Shown here in pieces: positions 22,367 through 22,841 of a stretch of 22,841 nucleotides of DNA. Made by a program: the position numbers and the translations under genes. This stretch comes from an uncultured Pseudomonadota bacterium (GTDB lineage Bacteria; Pseudomonadota; Gammaproteobacteria; Methylococcales; Methylomonadaceae), in assembly GCA_903904275.1 (NCBI GenBank), contig CAIVBX010000057.1:1-22841 (forward strand). The letters are read 5' to 3'. Every line of letters starts with the position of its first letter. Within the stretch, counting starts at the first letter, position 1. Below the pieces are notes generated by a model. That model did no database searches. It was given only the letters and a program-made list of their open reading frames with translations, and had not been told where the DNA came from.

Positions 22367-22841
22367 AAATTTTAGTCACAGGTTGCAACGGACAAGTCGG
22401 TTTTGAATTAGCGCGAACACTTTTACCACTTGGCGAAGTTTTCGCGTTTTCGCGCGAACAATTTGATTTAACCGATTTAGAAAGCTGTCGCGCCACGATT
22501 CAAAAAATCTCGCCCGATGTTATTGTCAATGCAGCGGCTTATACGGCAGTTGATAAAGCTGAAACAGAACGTGAAATGGCGTTTTTAATTAACGAAAAAG
22601 CAATTGCAGTTTTGGCGCAAGAAGCAAGAAAGTTAAATGCGTTGTTGATTCATTATTCAACCGACTACGTTTTCGACGGCACAAAAAACGCGCCTTACAT
22701 TGAAGACGATGTGACAAATCCGTTAAATGTTTATGGTGAAAGTAAGTTGGCTGGTGAACAAGCGATTCAACAAAGTGGCGCGGATTATTTAATTTTGCGG
22801 ACAACGTGGGTTTTTGCTTCGCGAGGACAAAATTTCGTGAA
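22363..22841 (+). CDS. rfbD: dTDP-4-dehydrorhamnose reductase, 3' end missing
   Basis: The first 159 codons of an extended short-chain dehydrogenase run off the window end. It starts MKILVTGCNGQVGFEL with the Rossmann G-x-x-G-x-x-G motif, then FDLTD, NAAAYTAVDKAE, HYSTDYVFDGTKNAPY and the catalytic Y-x-x-x-K in NVYGESKLAGE. These identify RfbD, which reduces the 4-keto sugar to dTDP-L-rhamnose, the last step of the pathway. The ATGA overlap with rfbC shows translational coupling. The rest of the rhamnose operon probably continues to the right. Confidence 0.95.
   Translation, partial: MKILVTGCNGQVGFELARTLLPLGEVFAFSREQFDLTDLESCRATIQKISPDVIVNAAAYTAVDKAETEREMAFLINEKAIAVLAQEARKLNALLIHYSTDYVFDGTKNAPYIEDDVTNPLNVYGESKLAGEQAIQQSGADYLILRTTWVFASRGQNFV

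Overview
The window is a low-GC (roughly 40% by eye) gammaproteobacterial chromosome segment, probably from a diazotroph. The left end is a nif accessory block. The rest has typical gammaproteobacterial gene order and content (coaD next to an Allochromatium-type ferredoxin, queA, proS, typA, rfbC-rfbD). A Methylococcales-like or related sulfur or methane oxidiser is my best guess, but it rests on gene content and family resemblance only.

Layout. (1) 1-2604, + strand: a flavodiiron protein cut by the window edge, a plant-type [2Fe-2S] ferredoxin, a Shethna FeSII-like [2Fe-2S] protein and nifQ. Together they look like electron supply, O2 defence and molybdenum delivery for nitrogenase. (2) 2601-2790: a fossil IS5-like transposase fragment on the - strand. 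(3) 2852-4902, + strand: queA, a small lipoprotein with a strong terminator, and a 50-residue membrane protein with its own promoter and terminator. (4) 5017-6410, - strand: a decaying cobalamin-uptake locus, made of a sigma70-like promoter, a cobalamin riboswitch with a damaged 3' end, a btuB pseudogene with deletions, frameshifts and a nonsense codon, and a still intact 6-TM membrane protein. (5) 6464-8560, + strand: a MIF-family tautomerase and proS, ending in a bidirectional terminator shared with the next block. (6) 8594-19253, - strand: a tightly packed nine-gene run. In transcription order it is uspA, a previously unlisted 51-residue membrane microprotein, four poly-HAMP chemoreceptors (one with six membrane helices, three with 4-helix-bundle sensors, the last with a CZB zinc domain and a CheR-tethering pentapeptide), coaD, and two 8Fe ferredoxins. 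A near-consensus sigma54 promoter lies just upstream of uspA. (7) 19420-21688, - strand: typA and a rhodanese. (8) 21824-22841, + strand: rfbC and the start of rfbD for dTDP-rhamnose synthesis, cut by the window edge.

The most interesting parts are the sigma54-linked stress/chemoreceptor operon with its hidden microprotein and mosaic receptor paralogues, the riboswitch-btuB ruin upstream of an intact membrane gene, and the nitrogenase-protection block. No rRNA, tRNA, CRISPR array, complete IS element or prophage gene was seen.
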